A stretch of 7,041 nucleotides of DNA from Candidatus Njordarchaeota archaeon (lineage in GTDB: Archaea; Thermoproteota; JANJXX01; Panguiarchaeales; Panguiarchaeaceae): contig JAGSHR010000197.1 in assembly GCA_029855985.1 (NCBI GenBank), positions 1 through 7,041 of the forward strand, in the 5' to 3' direction. The notes under the pieces were generated by a model. It did no database searches and had not been told where the DNA came from. It was given only the letters and a program-made list of their open reading frames with translations. Within the stretch, counting starts at the first letter, position 1. Each line of letters begins with the position of its first letter. Position numbers and translations under genes: made by a program. Below are positions 1 to 6,684 of the stretch, piece by piece.

Positions 1-9
1 AATGATTTT

Positions 10-2514
10 GTGGGTAATAAGGGGATCGGTTTGCCAATAATAATGAATCAGCTTAGACTTGGAATATCAAAGCGCCAATTAATATATCTCATGGCTTTCA
101 TTATTAGAATTCCGCTTTTAGCATTATTTGGTGATTATTGGGATACGTATGTGTTCACAAGAGTGGTGAGAGATTGGTATATGAGCGGAATGACGCCGTA
201 TGATGTGGCAATTGAGGATCCACCGTGGATATACTTGCCTCTTGCCCCCTACACGCAGAACTGGTATGCTTACCCCCCTCTCCCGTTTGTTATGCTAATC
301 ATTTTCTATTCTCCCTGTGTGATATTTCAATGTGGAAACCCCTTATTGGAGCGCTTCTTTATAAAGCTTCCTATGGCACTAGGGGATCTACTCCTCGCAC
401 ATGCATCTAGATTGTACTTAGAGAAAATTAAGAGTGGTAGTACTGCAAACCGAATGGAAAAATTTATTCTGTTCAATCCATTTGTAATACTGATTAGTTC
501 AGTTTGGGGAATGTTTGATTCAATTGTTCTTGCGTTAATGATACTCTCACTTTACTACTTAGAGGAAAAAAGCGTCGTAAAAGCTGGGGTTTTCTATGCT
601 TTATCCATTGGATTTAAACAGACAGCAGCCTTTGTGTTTCCCCTAATCCTAATTTATGTCCTTAAAAATAAGGACAAGAGGAGGTTCGCAAGATATATTC
701 TAGCTTTTGTGTTGACGAGCGCTTTAATTTTTGTACCCTTTGCGTTCGATAACTTTAATGGTCTCTTAAAACAAGTACTTTTGATTCACTTGAAAAGGCC
801 ACTTCAAGGTTTCAGTGTCACAGCGTTATCATATTTCTTCCTAAAGTATGTTGGCGTGAGATTCATTGCTTTATTTTACCCATCAATTATATTTGACGAG
901 AACGCGTTTAAATTGTTAAGCTCTTCAGTTGATGCTGTTGGAAGTATAGTGTTAACCGCCTTCACGTTGACGGTACTATTCTTGTTAACATATATTATCA
1001 TTAGGTGGATCATTGAAAAAAAATCCGAAATTAATACCTTAAATAGGGGGATAGCTATTGTTTTCACAGTTTTTGTTCTGCTAAATAAGGTGGCCAATGA
1101 GCAATACTTTTTGTATGCGTTCGTGTTTCTTTACATGTATTACCTAACAGCAAATAATAAAGAGAATGTCTTAAAACGATTGAGAAAGGCTTCATATTCG
1201 TTCACGGTTGCATCTGCGTTGTATGCTTGTAGGTTCTCGCTATTTATACCATACGATGTTGCCAAATCTGTAAACTCAGAATTAAGTTGGTACCTGTACT
1301 TTCACGTCTCACCGCTAGGAGTTAACACACCAATTAAAATTGTTTTTACAGCCGTTTCATACCTACTCATAATCTATATCCTACTAGTTTTAATAACAAT
1401 CTTAAACACAGAGATAAAAGAACTCCAAAAATCACTCAACACACATAGGGGGACACCCAAACCAGTAATAAAAATTATACACATCTTGAAGAAACTGACT
1501 CTGAAAAAAGTTGCAACGTTCATTATAATCATATCTATCTTGGTGGGGGTGCTAAGTTATACTCCTATTCCAAGCGCGAATACGAGCGAAAGAGTTATCG
1601 CATTCTATTATACCTGGTTTATAAACCCTACTCACGACCCTACGATAAAGGCGGGTTATTGGGAGAAAACAGTTCTGACACCGATCGAAGGATACTATGA
1701 TTCCACATGGAAATACATTGAAGAAGACTTCAAACAAATAAAAGAAATCGGGGGGAACGCCATAATATTCGATTTTAGCCCCATAAATGTTCAGTTCCAA
1801 TTCATCACGGAGCTTGTTTCTAAAATTGCCCTCGAGAATAACTTGAATTTTGCCCTAAGTTTCAACGTAAAAAAACTCTTCGAGGACACATCAAAGGAGA
1901 AAAATAATTTCACTATATTAGATATAAAGAATCTCTTAGAATCCATAACAACAATGGACATAGAGCTGCAACTAAGTAGTATGATGATAAAACAATCCTA
2001 CTTGAGGATAAACGAGAGTTACCCCGTTTTTATAACTGGGCTAGATGAGGTTTCTCAAAATGTATCAAATAACTCTGAATTATGGCTAGCGATTAAGGAT
2101 TTCGTTTCAAAGTTATCTCGTTTTCCTAATATCGTAACAGTGTTCATAGTAGAAAACTATGACTTCGCTGTAGCCTTATTAAAGGAATGTAGCGATCAAA
2201 AAATCAGTATTGCTTTTTCGCCAGATAAGTTTTTGGATGCAGATGATTACTCAAAGAAAGTAGAGAGTGTCTACAATTTATCTAGCACACTTGGTGTAGA
2301 TTTTATACCTCTAGTTACCGCCAAATATACAGGAAACCGCGAAGAAACCATACTAAGGTACCGCATCATAACGAACATGATAAAGGAAAAACTTGGAACA
2401 GAAAAAATTATTTTTATGGGGTGGAACAATTACGTTGAAAACGAAGTTATCGAACCAACAGTTGAGCTTGGCGGTGCACTTGTGAATATAACGCGTACAA
2501 TGCTCTATAATTAA
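10..2514 (+). CDS. Polytopic GT-C glycosyltransferase fused to a C-terminal GH99/WbsX-like domain
   Basis: The protein has two parts. Residues ~22-517 contain about 12-13 hydrophobic helices with GT-C hallmarks: an acidic first loop (GDYWD, Asp42/Asp45), YPPLPF at 88-93, NPF..SVWGMFDS at 156-171, GFKQTAA at 201-207 and NEQYF at 363-367. GT-C enzymes move sugars from lipid-phosphate donors on the outer membrane face. After a last helix (~503-517), residues 527-834 form a soluble domain like GH99/WbsX proteins: AFYYTWF at 531-537, YYDSTW at 562-567, a YLRINESYPVFI segment at 664-675 and WNNYVENEVIEPT at 805-817. From topology this domain is probably extracytoplasmic, so the protein may both transfer and trim or rearrange surface mannose-type glycans; that is inference. 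The frame is open to the left edge. GTG at 10 is used here, but TTG at 31 (behind GGGGAT) or ATG at 43 are credible starts. The sugar and acceptor are unknown. Confidence 0.8.
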   Translation: MGNKGIGLPIIMNQLRLGISKRQLIYLMAFIIRIPLLALFGDYWDTYVFTRVVRDWYMSGMTPYDVAIEDPPWIYLPLAPYTQNWYAYPPLPFVMLIIFYSPCVIFQCGNPLLERFFIKLPMALGDLLLAHASRLYLEKIKSGSTANRMEKFILFNPFVILISSVWGMFDSIVLALMILSLYYLEEKSVVKAGVFYALSIGFKQTAAFVFPLILIYVLKNKDKRRFARYILAFVLTSALIFVPFAFDNFNGLLKQVLLIHLKRPLQGFSVTALSYFFLKYVGVRFIALFYPSIIFDENAFKLLSSSVDAVGSIVLTAFTLTVLFLLTYIIIRWIIEKKSEINTLNRGIAIVFTVFVLLNKVANEQYFLYAFVFLYMYYLTANNKENVLKRLRKASYSFTVASALYACRFSLFIPYDVAKSVNSELSWYLYFHVSPLGVNTPIKIVFTAVSYLLIIYILLVLITILNTEIKELQKSLNTHRGTPKPVIKIIHILKKLTLKKVATFIIIISILVGVLSYTPIPSANTSERVIAFYYTWFINPTHDPTIKAGYWEKTVLTPIEGYYDSTWKYIEEDFKQIKEIGGNAIIFDFSPINVQFQFITELVSKIALENNLNFALSFNVKKLFEDTSKEKNNFTILDIKNLLESITTMDIELQLSSMMIKQSYLRINESYPVFITGLDEVSQNVSNNSELWLAIKDFVSKLSRFPNIVTVFIVENYDFAVALLKECSDQKISIAFSPDKFLDADDYSKKVESVYNLSSTLGVDFIPLVTAKYTGNREETILRYRIITNMIKEKLGTEKIIFMGWNNYVENEVIEPTVELGGALVNITRTMLYN
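1588..2511 (+). other. GH99/WbsX-like domain of the glycosyltransferase fusion
   Basis: This domain covers residues 527-834. It opens with a beta-strand motif ERVIAFYYTWF, as GH99 proteins do (FYYxWY). A YYDSTW motif and a helix follow (EEDFKQIKEIGGNAIIFDF), equivalent to the family's 'move back and find the agent in the strand' TIM-barrel repeat. It closes with WNNYVENEVIEPT, matching the family's FNEWHEGTQIEP. In GH99 the two glutamates of NEWHE are catalytic. Here, by eye alignment, the second is kept (Glu810) and the first is Asn807. The assignment rests on motif order only and is moderately sure; another TIM-barrel hydrolase or a non-catalytic glycan-binding domain is possible. Confidence 0.55.
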
Positions 2515-2549
2515 ATTAGGATTATTCTTAATTAACTGGGGAAAGTTAA

Positions 2550-2568
2550 CCTTAAGCCTATATTAAGG
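2550..2568 (+). other. Small stem-loop downstream of the glycosyltransferase gene
   Basis: CCTTAA (2550-2555) and TTAAGG (2563-2568) are perfect inverted arms of 6 bases around a 7-base loop, 35 bases after the stop at 2514. It could slow or end transcription or protect the mRNA 3' end. However, the arms are AT-rich and no T-run follows, and archaeal terminators are usually T-tracts, so a chance match is quite possible. Confidence 0.2.
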
Positions 2569-2684
2569 AAATTGGGTGGTTATACAATTTGAGTTCCGTT
2601 GCGTTATAAACACTATAATTAATTTCAATATTCTCAAAAAATCAAAAAATTGTATTGCCCACACGCGAATATTTCATTAGAACC

Positions 2685-2692
2685 CATAAAAG
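2685..2692 (+). promoter_or_regulatory. Possible TATA box for nth
   Basis: CATAAAAG sits about 45-50 bases before the TTG start of nth. With the usual archaeal distance of about 25 bases from TATA box to transcription start, the mRNA would begin near 2713 and have a leader of about 20 bases that just includes the GGAGG site. A second candidate, GTTATAAAC near 2603-2611, would give a much longer leader. Assignment is by spacing only. Confidence 0.35.
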
Positions 2693-2720
2693 AAACGAGA
2701 TTACATATCTCAACAGCCTT

Positions 2721-2725
2721 GGAGG
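2721..2725 (+). promoter_or_regulatory. nth: Ribosome binding site that fixes the TTG start of nth
   Basis: GGAGG lies nine bases before TTG at 2735. It is the only strong site in the region, and no in-frame ATG follows before the conserved part of the protein, so it supports TTG as the real start. Confidence 0.75.
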
Positions 2726-2734
2726 CGTAGATTA

Positions 2735-3421
2735 TTGAATAAGCAGGAAAAAACGAAGCTGGGTAAGTTCATATTTGAGAGGCTTAAAAATGCGATAAAG
2801 CTGGAGGATCAAGTCTATGTTGTTGAAAGGAATAGGGGCAGTAAGTTTGAAAAGTTAGTGGCAATAATTTTAAGCCAAAACACCAATGATGTAAATGCTA
2901 AGAGAGCACTAGAAAACCTCAAAAGAGAAGTTGGGATAGATCCCAAAAAACTAGCTAATGAGAGCGTGGAAAGGATAGCTCAAATTATAAAATCAGCCGG
3001 TTTGCACAAACAAAAAGCAAAAAGAATAAAAGAATTAGCTCGCTTAATAGTGGATGGTTTGGATTTAGAAAAAATATTAAACAAAGACACCGAGGAAGCT
3101 CGCAAGGAGTTAATGAAGATCCCAGGCATCGGTTCAAAAACAGCTGACGTTTTCTTAGCAATACACAATCACAAAACATTCGGGATAGACACTCACATTA
3201 ACAGAATAGTAAAGAGACTCGGGATTGTCGGGGAAAAAGCAACTTACGAGGAAATAAGAAAAAAACTTATGGACATTTTCGAGGGTTTAGACTATGATTT
3301 AGTTCATAGGTACCTAATTGCGCATGGTAGAGTTTACTGTACTGCTAGAAAACCTAGATGTGGTGAGTGCCCAATTAGGGCGATATGTGAGTACGCCAAG
3401 AAACATGGGGCAAATCCTTAG
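2735..3421 (+). CDS. nth: Endonuclease III, DNA glycosylase/AP lyase
   Basis: This base-excision-repair enzyme removes oxidised pyrimidines (such as thymine glycol) from DNA and cleaves the resulting abasic site. All hallmarks are present in the 228 residues: LSQNTND at 46-52, a helix-hairpin-helix with IPGIGSKTAD (129-138) that supplies the catalytic lysine (Lys135), the IDTHINRI motif with the catalytic aspartate (Asp152), and a C-terminal [4Fe-4S] ligand set Cys202-X6-Cys209-X2-Cys212-X5-Cys218 with the exact family spacing. Length is close to the bacterial and archaeal norm (about 210-230). Translation starts at TTG behind a GGAGG site. The stop at 3421 is one base from the stop of the convergent membrane-protein gene. 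It appears to be a single-gene unit with its own promoter. A close relative such as a mismatch-type (MIG) glycosylase is less likely, because the Lys/Asp pair and LSQNT motif are typical of Nth. Confidence 0.96.
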   Translation: MNKQEKTKLGKFIFERLKNAIKLEDQVYVVERNRGSKFEKLVAIILSQNTNDVNAKRALENLKREVGIDPKKLANESVERIAQIIKSAGLHKQKAKRIKELARLIVDGLDLEKILNKDTEEARKELMKIPGIGSKTADVFLAIHNHKTFGIDTHINRIVKRLGIVGEKATYEEIRKKLMDIFEGLDYDLVHRYLIAHGRVYCTARKPRCGECPIRAICEYAKKHGANP

Positions 3422-3422
3422 C

Positions 3423-4502
3423 TTATGGGAATAGTGGGTCGAGGTACTTGGATACTCGTTTGTTGATGTCTTTAGTAACATCATCCGTAATGATATCTGG
3501 TATATCCATCGTGGCCAACTCCCCCATTATATTATCGAGAACCGATACATGTATCGAAACAGGTTCATCAACTAGCATTGTAATTATAATGTCACGAAAA
3601 ACCCTAGTCAAGATCTTTTTATCTTTGAGCTCAATTAACCTTAGGTCTCCTATATTCATGACTTTGTCTGTAGCAATATATAGTGCCGACACGATACCCC
3701 CTAGGAAATTAACATACTTGGAGATTAGCCCCTCATTTCCAAATTGCGACACAAGTAAACCGCTTTCCTTAAATATGAATAACCCATAGGTCCTTTGGCT
3801 TGCAATAAAAGTTAGGGTAGGTATCTTGTAGTTAGCTATTATCAAGCCAATGATAGCGATTAAATTTGCCAAATTAATAACAATAGATTTAAGATGAACG
3901 CCAATAAAACCTAGGTTATATAAACCATATACCACTAAAGTTGAAAAGACGCTTATGGAGATAATGACGCTTAAGGCTTCCAAATACTTCTTATTCCTCT
4001 CTTTTGTGGACAAACGATATTGCTTAAGAGAAAGTATCAATAATTCGGTTAAAAACCAAATTGGTATGAATACCGTGAAGAATGTAGCAATATCTATACC
4101 ACTCGCAATATAATAGAAGCCGCTCCTAGTAATGAAGCCCTCCTCGAGTTGAACATCAATGGAGCTAATTACCCTAATTACAGCCGCAATACCAATAACA
4201 AAAACACTAATGTAGAACCTCAAGCGAGGCATGTTTCCAAAACTGAACTCTATGTACGCAAAATAGAAAACATAAGCGGTAATTGCCAAGAAACCGTAGA
4301 TTTTAAAGAAATAGATAGCGAAATCAATTTGACCGATTAATCTTGCAATTAAATCAAGGAAAAAGGCTAGGATAGATATTGTTAATCCCACTAAAAACAG
4401 TTTGATTGAAAGAGGGTGGTAAACCTCGTATGCTCTATAAAGTAGATAAAGTAAGAGGATCCCAGATAAAGTTACCGTTAACTGCGTTAGGAAAGCTATC
4501 AT
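3423..4502 (-). CDS. Seven-helix membrane protein with a roadblock/longin-like cytoplasmic domain
   Basis: I do not recognise a named family. The 359-residue protein has seven hydrophobic helices at about 4-22, 32-55, 63-85, 95-114, 138-160, 172-195 and 203-224, like the 7TM sensor input modules of archaeal and bacterial signal proteins. The tail (about 237-330) contains no kinase, cyclase or HD motif. It follows the order strand-strand-helix-strands-helix: TYGLFIF and GLLVSQF (two strands), a helix from GLISKYV to about 280, GDLRLIEL and KILTRVF (strands), RDIIITML (strand), then a helix 316-330. This pattern, with a hydrophobic 'self-report' start (YGLFIFKESGLLVSQF), matches roadblock/longin domains, which partner small GTPases or dimerise. 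The likely role is a membrane sensor that signals through a small-GTPase-type partner; this is inference. ATG at 4502 is the first start, with only a weak ribosome site. It is convergent with nth and divergent from the metal ABC operon. Confidence 0.8.
   Translation of the reverse strand: MIAFLTQLTVTLSGILLLYLLYRAYEVYHPLSIKLFLVGLTISILAFFLDLIARLIGQIDFAIYFFKIYGFLAITAYVFYFAYIEFSFGNMPRLRFYISVFVIGIAAVIRVISSIDVQLEEGFITRSGFYYIASGIDIATFFTVFIPIWFLTELLILSLKQYRLSTKERNKKYLEALSVIISISVFSTLVVYGLYNLGFIGVHLKSIVINLANLIAIIGLIIANYKIPTLTFIASQRTYGLFIFKESGLLVSQFGNEGLISKYVNFLGGIVSALYIATDKVMNIGDLRLIELKDKKILTRVFRDIIITMLVDEPVSIHVSVLDNIMGELATMDIPDIITDDVTKDINKRVSKYLDPLFP
3513..3794 (-). other. Roadblock/longin-like domain of the 7TM protein
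   Basis: Residues 237-330 show the two-strand opening (TYGLFIF, GLLVSQF), a long helix with small residues (NFLGGIVSALYIATDK), three short strands (RLIEL, ILTRVF, DIIITMLV) and a closing amphipathic helix. This is the order expected of roadblock/LC7 and longin folds. No Walker, HAMP, GAF or histidine-kinase motif is visible. The call depends on predicted secondary structure, not on an exact motif. Confidence 0.5.
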
Positions 4503-4531
4503 AGGACTGACCGTTCTTAGTGGTAAATCAG

Positions 4532-4539
4532 ATATATTG
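4532..4539 (-). promoter_or_regulatory. Possible TATA box for the 7TM gene
   Basis: On the minus strand this reads CAATATAT, preceded by the purine-rich CGAAAAC that could serve as a TFB recognition element. It lies about 34 bases before ATG at 4502, so transcription would start near 4510 and the leader would be very short, fitting the weak ribosome site. The alternative is CTTTATAATG at 4595-4604. Confidence 0.3.
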
Positions 4540-4721
4540 TTTTCGTAATACTAAATGCATCAAGTAACGAACTATAATAGGAAAAGTTATTTAACATTAT
4601 AAAGTGTAAAGGTTGTTCTATATACTCCCGATTATATAAAACACTACCTTATAAAGAGTATATATATTGTGTGTGAAATACATATGAAAACGCATCACGC
4701 CCTTTCTCTCCAGTCTAACAC

Positions 4722-4734
4722 AGATTTTAAATCT
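4722..4734. repeat. Perfect palindrome in the operon leader, possible operator
   Basis: AGATTT-T-AAATCT has two 6-base arms around one central base, about 90 bases before the start of the metal-binding protein gene. Metal-responsive repressors of the DtxR/MntR and Fur groups bind dyads of this kind, but no exact consensus is matched and AT-rich DNA gives short palindromes by chance. Confidence 0.25.
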
Positions 4735-4814
4735 ATTATTCTTTTAATTGATATTAAGTTTTAATAGTTTTCTTCATAATAATTAATAATTTTTGAGAAA
4801 ATTCTTATTAACAT

Positions 4815-4819
4815 GGTGA
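4815..4819 (+). promoter_or_regulatory. Ribosome binding site of the ABC binding protein gene
   Basis: GGTGA, the classic archaeal site, ends six bases before ATG at 4826. An earlier ATG at 4813 is out of frame, so this site decides the start. Confidence 0.7.
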
Positions 4820-4825
4820 ACAAGA

Positions 4826-5890
4826 ATGAGGAATGCTATCGTTAAAGTTGTATTCCTCTTAGGTATACTTTTAATTGCAACATCACCACAATTACTAACT
4901 GCAAAGGAAAGCCTCAAACCAATGCAAGGAGACAAGGATGTAATCGCAGTTATTAATGAACCCGTCAACTTGATAGTTAAGGAAATAGTTGGTGACTTAT
5001 TTGAAACAGTAGTGATACTGCCACCTGGAACGGACCCTCACAGCTTCTCACTTACTCCTGACCTAGTTTCAAAACTTGAGGAATCCAAATTAATAGTTCT
5101 AATCGACCCAGATCAATTCCAATTGGAAAAATCCATAATAACAAATGACCAACTCAAAGCAATCCCATATCTAAGCGTTACTAACTACTCTAAGTACGGA
5201 TGGGAATACCATAGTGTACTCACAATCAAGACAAATTTCCATGGATCGTGGCTTTACCCTAACAATGGTTTAGCCATAGCAAAAGCCCTAACAGACTATC
5301 TTAAAAGCAGATATCCCCAATACGAATACACACTAGAAACAAACTTAGAAGAATTTCAAAACTCAATTTTTTCCCTAAAGTCCCAATTATCGAACTTAAC
5401 AAAGTTTATCGATGTAAGCAGGATAAACGCGCTTTTAATGGTTCCTGGTGTTTACTATGTGGTTAACTTCACGGGCATAAAAGTAGGAGACATAGTTCTA
5501 ACAGAGTCTGGAGCTTACCCTAGCGCAAGCAGAATAGCAGAGATAGAAGCAAAACTAAAGAAAGGCGAACTAAACCTCATAGTGGCCCCTCTTGAAGCAA
5601 AAGGATCACGAGTCGGCGAACTCGCTGAACAACTGTCTCAAGAAACAGGTGTCCCAGTAGCATATGTGGCGACATTCTCGAGTTTTGGTTTCTCTAAGTA
5701 CAAGGATCTAATCCAATTTGATGTTTCCTCCATAATTAGTGTTTCAGTTAATGTAAAATCCTCAGTAACGGGAGGAGAGATAAGTGATTTTCTCTACTGG
5801 TTCATTATTGGAGTCCTCTCCTTGATAGTTGTAGCTGAAGCATACATAATCTTCAAGTATAGGAGATTGGAGATGGAGGAGGTTGAGTGA
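4826..5890 (+). CDS. Metal-type (ZnuA/MntC-like) ABC transporter substrate-binding protein, membrane-anchored
   Basis: The 354-residue protein catches a substrate outside the cell for the ATPase and permease encoded next to it. A signal-type helix (5-24) without a lipobox cysteine is followed by the cluster A-I fold: VIAVINEPV (39-47), the loop PPGTDPHSFSLTP with metal ligand His72, NFHGSWLYPNN with His139, then a long linking helix (to about 195) and the second lobe with LIVAPLEAKGSRVGELAEQL (251-270). A C-terminal helix (321-344) followed by a basic tail anchors it, a common archaeal design. The third and fourth ligands of Zn/Mn relatives (Glu or His in SEGAF/SHDAF, and a late Asp) appear as Pro207 and about Ser286, so the bound metal, or even a metal at all, is uncertain. 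The stop overlaps the GTG of the ATPase gene by four bases, a sign of translational coupling. Confidence 0.85.
   Translation: MRNAIVKVVFLLGILLIATSPQLLTAKESLKPMQGDKDVIAVINEPVNLIVKEIVGDLFETVVILPPGTDPHSFSLTPDLVSKLEESKLIVLIDPDQFQLEKSIITNDQLKAIPYLSVTNYSKYGWEYHSVLTIKTNFHGSWLYPNNGLAIAKALTDYLKSRYPQYEYTLETNLEEFQNSIFSLKSQLSNLTKFIDVSRINALLMVPGVYYVVNFTGIKVGDIVLTESGAYPSASRIAEIEAKLKKGELNLIVAPLEAKGSRVGELAEQLSQETGVPVAYVATFSSFGFSKYKDLIQFDVSSIISVSVNVKSSVTGGEISDFLYWFIIGVLSLIVVAEAYIIFKYRRLEMEEVE
5875..5883 (+). promoter_or_regulatory. Ribosome binding site of the ABC ATPase gene
   Basis: GGAGGAGGT inside the end of the binding-protein gene serves either GTG at 5887 (7 bases after the first GGAGG) or ATG at 5893 (9 bases after the last GGT). 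It shows that the ATPase is separately initiated and coupled. Confidence 0.6.
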
Positions 5891-6684
5891 GAATGAATAA
5901 TCATGAAAAATACGCGTTAAATTTAAGCAATGTTTACGTTAATCTAGATGGCAATGTTGTGTTGGAGGATATTAGCTTTAAACTCGAAGAAGGTAAATTT
6001 CTAACAATAATCGGTCCAAACGGGGCAGGGAAAACAACACTATTAAAAACAATCGTTGGTCTAGTGCCCTACTATAAAGGGTCAATTAGGGTTTTTGGGA
6101 AAGAACTTAAGCAAAACATAGACAAAATTCGAAGAATCATAGGTTATGTTCCTCAAAAAGACAGCGTAGTTAAAACCATCCCAATTAGAGTCATTGACGT
6201 TGTTGCTATGGGCAGGAAATCAATTAAAGGTTCCTTCTCTCTACTAACTAAAAGAGACTACAAGATTATAAGAGAATCCCTAGAAATCGTGGATATGTGG
6301 GATCTTCGCTATAAAAGGTACTCACAACTATCAGGAGGACAACAACAGAGAACCCTAATAGCGAGAGCCTTAAGCATAAACCCGAAAATTTTACTGCTAG
6401 ATGAGGCCCTATCGGGCGTCGATATAGCAAGCGAAGAGACAATTCTAGATGCATTGAAAAAAATATCAAGCAAAGGTGTCACAATACTCTATGTTACACA
6501 TGACATAAACGAGGTGTACGAATTAACAGATTACATTCTCTTGTTAAACAGGAGAGTTGTAGCTTTTGGGGAGCCCGATGATGTGCTCAAAGAATCAATT
6601 CTAGAAAAAGTCTACGGAAGGAAAGTTAAGGTGATATGGAGAGAAGATCAATGCATCGCATTAATAGGTGATAAACATGCCTGA
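5887..6684 (+). CDS. Metal-type (ZnuC/MntB-like) ABC transporter ATP-binding protein
   Basis: This cytoplasmic ATPase drives the importer. All nucleotide-binding motifs are visible in 265 residues: Walker A GPNGAGKT (43-50), Q-loop VPQ (Gln90), signature LSGGQQQR (148-155), Walker B ILLLDE (168-173, Glu173 catalytic), D-loop SGVD (176-179) and switch His205 in THD. The C-terminal tail (225-265) is the short regulatory stretch typical of zinc/manganese ATPases. The residue after DE is Ala instead of the usual Pro, a minor change. GTG at 5887 overlaps the previous stop; ATG at 5893 would give a protein shorter by two residues and is equally possible. Its end overlaps the permease start by eight bases. 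The substrate follows from the neighbours, not from this protein alone. Confidence 0.93.
   Translation: MRMNNHEKYALNLSNVYVNLDGNVVLEDISFKLEEGKFLTIIGPNGAGKTTLLKTIVGLVPYYKGSIRVFGKELKQNIDKIRRIIGYVPQKDSVVKTIPIRVIDVVAMGRKSIKGSFSLLTKRDYKIIRESLEIVDMWDLRYKRYSQLSGGQQQRTLIARALSINPKILLLDEALSGVDIASEETILDALKKISSKGVTILYVTHDINEVYELTDYILLLNRRVVAFGEPDDVLKESILEKVYGRKVKVIWREDQCIALIGDKHA
6667..6671 (+). promoter_or_regulatory. Ribosome binding site of the permease gene
   Basis: GGTGA within the 3' end of the ATPase gene ends five bases before ATG at 6677, supporting this start and coupled translation. Confidence 0.65.

Larger units (their letters stand above)
4503..4825. promoter_or_regulatory. Divergent AT-rich promoter region between the 7TM gene and the metal ABC operon
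   Basis: This 323-base gap has no credible gene on either strand. It holds several TATA-like stretches: ATATATTG (4532-4539, reads CAATATAT on the minus strand), CATTATAAAG (4595-4604), ATTATATAAAAC (4631-4642) and GTATATATATTGT (4658-4670). A perfect palindrome AGATTTTAAATCT lies at 4722-4734 and a GGTGA ribosome site at 4815-4819. The position between a divergent pair makes it the only likely place for control of the operon and the 7TM gene. Confidence 0.6.

Noticed and set aside
1552..1800. Open frame on the minus strand inside the glycosyltransferase
   Set aside because: It lies opposite the GH99-like motifs and has no ribosome site or recognisable sequence.
1981..1987. ATGATGA, a match to the C box of archaeal C/D guide RNAs
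   Set aside because: It lies inside the glycosyltransferase gene with no paired D box (CTGA) at a suitable distance and no C'/D' set.
2505..2622. CTATAATTAA appears twice (about 2505-2514 and 2613-2622)
   Set aside because: A ten-base AT-only match in AT-rich DNA is likely chance; one copy is the stop region of a gene.
3448..3789. Open frame on the plus strand opposite the 7TM gene
   Set aside because: Its protein shows no domain character and rich Ser/Thr/Ile runs, while the minus strand has clear membrane helices; it is a shadow.
6388..6408. Walker B reads DEA instead of DEP in the ABC ATPase
   Set aside because: Both catalytic acids are kept and this change occurs in active ABC ATPases; not evidence of a broken gene.
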